DNA of 64,000 nt from assembly GCF_042652345.1 (NCBI RefSeq), contig NZ_JBHSJJ010000006.1, positions 300,905 to 364,904 of the forward strand. Direction: 5' to 3'. The position numbers were made by a program, and so were the translations under genes. Positions 62,499-64,000 of the stretch are shown piece after piece (the first letter of the stretch is position 1; every line of letters starts with the position of its first letter). The notes below the pieces were generated by a model. It had not been told where the DNA came from. It did not search any database and worked only from the letters and a program-made list of their open reading frames with translations. This DNA comes from Negadavirga shengliensis (GTDB lineage Bacteria > Bacteroidota > Bacteroidia > Cytophagales > Cyclobacteriaceae).

Positions 62499-62524
62499 GA
62501 TTCAGCTTGGAGACGGCGGGCATT
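62499..62524. repeat. 26-bp repeat, copy 2
   Basis: The exact partner of 57291-57316 in the same orientation. Weaker similarity extends for about 60 bp. It lies in the 62425-62840 gap, which has no gene. Confidence 0.6.
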
Positions 62525-62700
62525 CGGAGCAGGTCTCTTCAAACTTTCCCCTTTCTTTTTAAAGAATCTGATTTTCATATTTACGCTCGTACTGCCCGCT
62601 TGCTCTTAGCCACTGTGTGTGCCTTGAATGGTGAATATAGGTCAAAAAGTTGACCGTTCCAACAGTGGAAATGCTTGTGCCAACGAATGAAGGCATCCCT

Positions 62701-62748
62701 TAGGCGCGGGGGTCATCCCGATTCTCGGGACAGGCTGCCCCGCGCCTA
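62701..62748. repeat. Nested hairpin, possible REP-like element
   Basis: TAGGCGCGGGG (62701-62711) pairs with CCCCGCGCCTA (62738-62748), and TCCCGA/TCGGGA forms a second stem inside. It is a compact two-stem structure with GC content far above its surroundings. There is no adjacent T-tract. Resemblance to REP-type elements is structural only. Confidence 0.5.
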
Positions 62749-62840
62749 GCAAGTCGCAAGTTCCGGACGACCGGGATGGTGTGAGCGCCAACCTGAGCCA
62801 TCTGGCTCAGGTCGGGCTACAATTGTGAGTTAGTGCTTTT

Positions 62841-63818
62841 TCATTCATTGTCAAATTCGTCTGTAATTTCACCTACAATTTCTTCAACAATATCTTCTAA
62901 TGTAACCATTCCTTTAAATTCTCCATTTTCATCTACTACAATAGCTAAATGATACCTTTTTGTATTTAAATTCTTTAGAACTTGAATAATACTCTGATTA
63001 TTCTTTACAAATAAAATTGGTCTGATAAATTTTTGTAAACTATCAGTAGTTAAATTGTCACGTTGCAAAGCAATTTCTTTAAAATTCAGATAACCAAATA
63101 TTTCTTGGGTTGAATCCGTTTTGCTAATTGGGTATCTTGTATGCAAATGTTTTTCAGCAAAGTCGAAAAAATCACTAATTCCAATAGTCTCAGGGAAATA
63201 AATCACCTCGGAAATAGGAAGCATGATTTCCTCTATTTTTCTACCTTTCAAAGTGGAAGTTTTGACTATAATTTCTTCTTGGTCTTTGTCAATTATGTTT
63301 TCTACCTGAGCAACTTTGGCAATTGTTTGGATGTCTTCTAAAGAATATTTTGCCGTTTTGTCTTTTTTCTTCAAAATCAACCTATTGAAAAGGTCTGTCA
63401 GATAAATAAGTGGATAAAGTGCCTTAATAGTAATTTTTAGAGGACCGGCGATGTACTTTGATAATATATCAGAATTAGAAACACCGATGACTTTAGGAAG
63501 GATTTCCGTTCCGAAAAGTATAACAATTGTAAAAACAACCGAAAATACCCAAATCCATTCGTCTCCATAAATTTCGTCAAATGCACTTCCTGCAATTGTT
63601 GCTCCGCCTGTATGTGCAACGGTATTCAAAATCAAAATGGCGGCTATTGGTCTGTTTATATTGCTCTTTAGTTTGTCGAGAACTATAGCATATTGAAGAC
63701 CTTTTTGTTTGTCCGTTTCGATTTTTACACTATTCATACTCAATAGTGCTGCTTCAGTCAATGAGCAGAGAAAAGAAACTATGATAGCCACTAATGAGCT
63801 AATTAGAAATATTGTCAT
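62841..63818 (-). CDS. CNNM-domain / CBS-pair membrane protein (CorC/hemolysin family)
   Basis: 325 residues. The N-terminal CNNM (DUF21) membrane domain has helices FLISSLVAIIVSFLCSLTEA, AAILILNTVAHTGGATIAGS and VFSVVFTIVILFGTEILPKV with the conserved TEILPK turn. Two CBS motifs follow (IEEIMLPISEVIYFPETIGI ... RYPISKTDS; FVKNNQSIIQVLKNLNTKRY ... VVDENGEFKGMVTLEDIVEE). The C-terminal CorC_HlyC domain is missing, which gives the short form. Members are linked to magnesium or other cation transport. Confidence 0.9.
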   Translation of the reverse strand: MTIFLISSLVAIIVSFLCSLTEAALLSMNSVKIETDKQKGLQYAIVLDKLKSNINRPIAAILILNTVAHTGGATIAGSAFDEIYGDEWIWVFSVVFTIVILFGTEILPKVIGVSNSDILSKYIAGPLKITIKALYPLIYLTDLFNRLILKKKDKTAKYSLEDIQTIAKVAQVENIIDKDQEEIIVKTSTLKGRKIEEIMLPISEVIYFPETIGISDFFDFAEKHLHTRYPISKTDSTQEIFGYLNFKEIALQRDNLTTDSLQKFIRPILFVKNNQSIIQVLKNLNTKRYHLAIVVDENGEFKGMVTLEDIVEEIVGEITDEFDNE

Positions 63819-63891
63819 ATGTATGTAGTTATTTTAGCATTACTCACAACGGCAGACTGTCTAAAAACCCTGTTGTAGTCGGTAACTGAAT

Positions 63892-63946
63892 ATGCACCAA
63901 AAACGGTAATTAGGAATGCACCAAAAATGGCAACAGGAATGCACCA
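63892..63946. repeat. Triple ATGCACCA repeat, probable insertion-sequence end
   Basis: ATGCACCA occurs at 63892, 63916 and 63939, the last two preceded by GGA, at spacings of 24 and 23 bp. Repeated subterminal motifs of this kind mark the ends of IS21-family elements; the one at 15658 has the same design with a different sequence. The body would lie beyond 64000. Confidence 0.5.
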
Positions 63947-64000
63947 CTTTGTAAATATAGGTTGTTATTCCTGATGTCCAAAAAAAGTTTTTCTGTTTTT

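Overview
The window reads as chromosome from a member of the Bacteroidota, most likely order Cytophagales near Cyclobacteriaceae. The evidence is a SusC/SusD pair, a hybrid two-component-like regulator with a Y_Y_Y region, Bacteroidota -7 promoter elements (TAnnTTTG), Tat-exported Gfo/Idh/MocA oxidoreductases, PQQ dehydrogenases and ECF41/ECF42-type sigma factors. I saw no rRNA, tRNA or CRISPR array. Identifications come from reading protein motifs by eye; no database search was run.

Layout. 1-9.6 kb: the end of a PAS histidine kinase with its response regulator, then small stress or housekeeping genes (SnoaL-like, LuxR/TPR regulator, Tat oxidoreductase, DinB, Crp, DUF2200). 10-25.3 kb: an accessory bacteriocin island. 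25.4-28.1 kb: MarR plus membrane protein, a PQQ sugar dehydrogenase and a tiny SFPASDPPS protein. 28.7-39.3 kb: a phosphoester-utilisation locus (GDPD-alkaline phosphatase fusion, SusD, SusC, regulator). 39.5-44.4 kb: an ECF42-type sigma factor operon with two DGPF (YciI) proteins, an alpha/beta hydrolase and a RibD-type reductase, ending in a decayed second reductase. 44.9-56.5 kb: a phosphotransferase, a Tat oxidoreductase, a sterol desaturase, a TfoX-like protein, and an exported oxidative set (PQQ dehydrogenase with cytochrome c, bicupin, exported RraA-like protein, bicupin-lactonase). 56.6-64 kb: small genes, an ECF41-type sigma factor, gene fragments (GNAT, RhuM), a Tat protein, an AraC regulator, a CNNM/CBS protein, and what looks like the edge of another insertion sequence.

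The centrepiece is the island at 10-25.3 kb. A C39-peptidase ABC exporter (11185-13371) is followed by a small HTH gene and then by an array of modules. Each module opens with the same cassette: a copy of the 3' tail of the HTH gene, a GGTGAAAT/ATTTCACC hairpin, and a TAGATTTG promoter element. Behind the cassettes lie double-glycine precursor peptides (three intact, one decayed) and at least nine small two-helix membrane proteins that are candidate immunity proteins. A LanFEG-like ABC set closes the island. One candidate immunity gene is split by an IS21-family element that itself carries an ISL3-family element. Both insertions have clear target duplications, and removing them in silico restores a continuous two-helix reading frame. 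The locus looks like a two-peptide bacteriocin system growing by tandem duplication of promoter-peptide-immunity modules and decaying in place.
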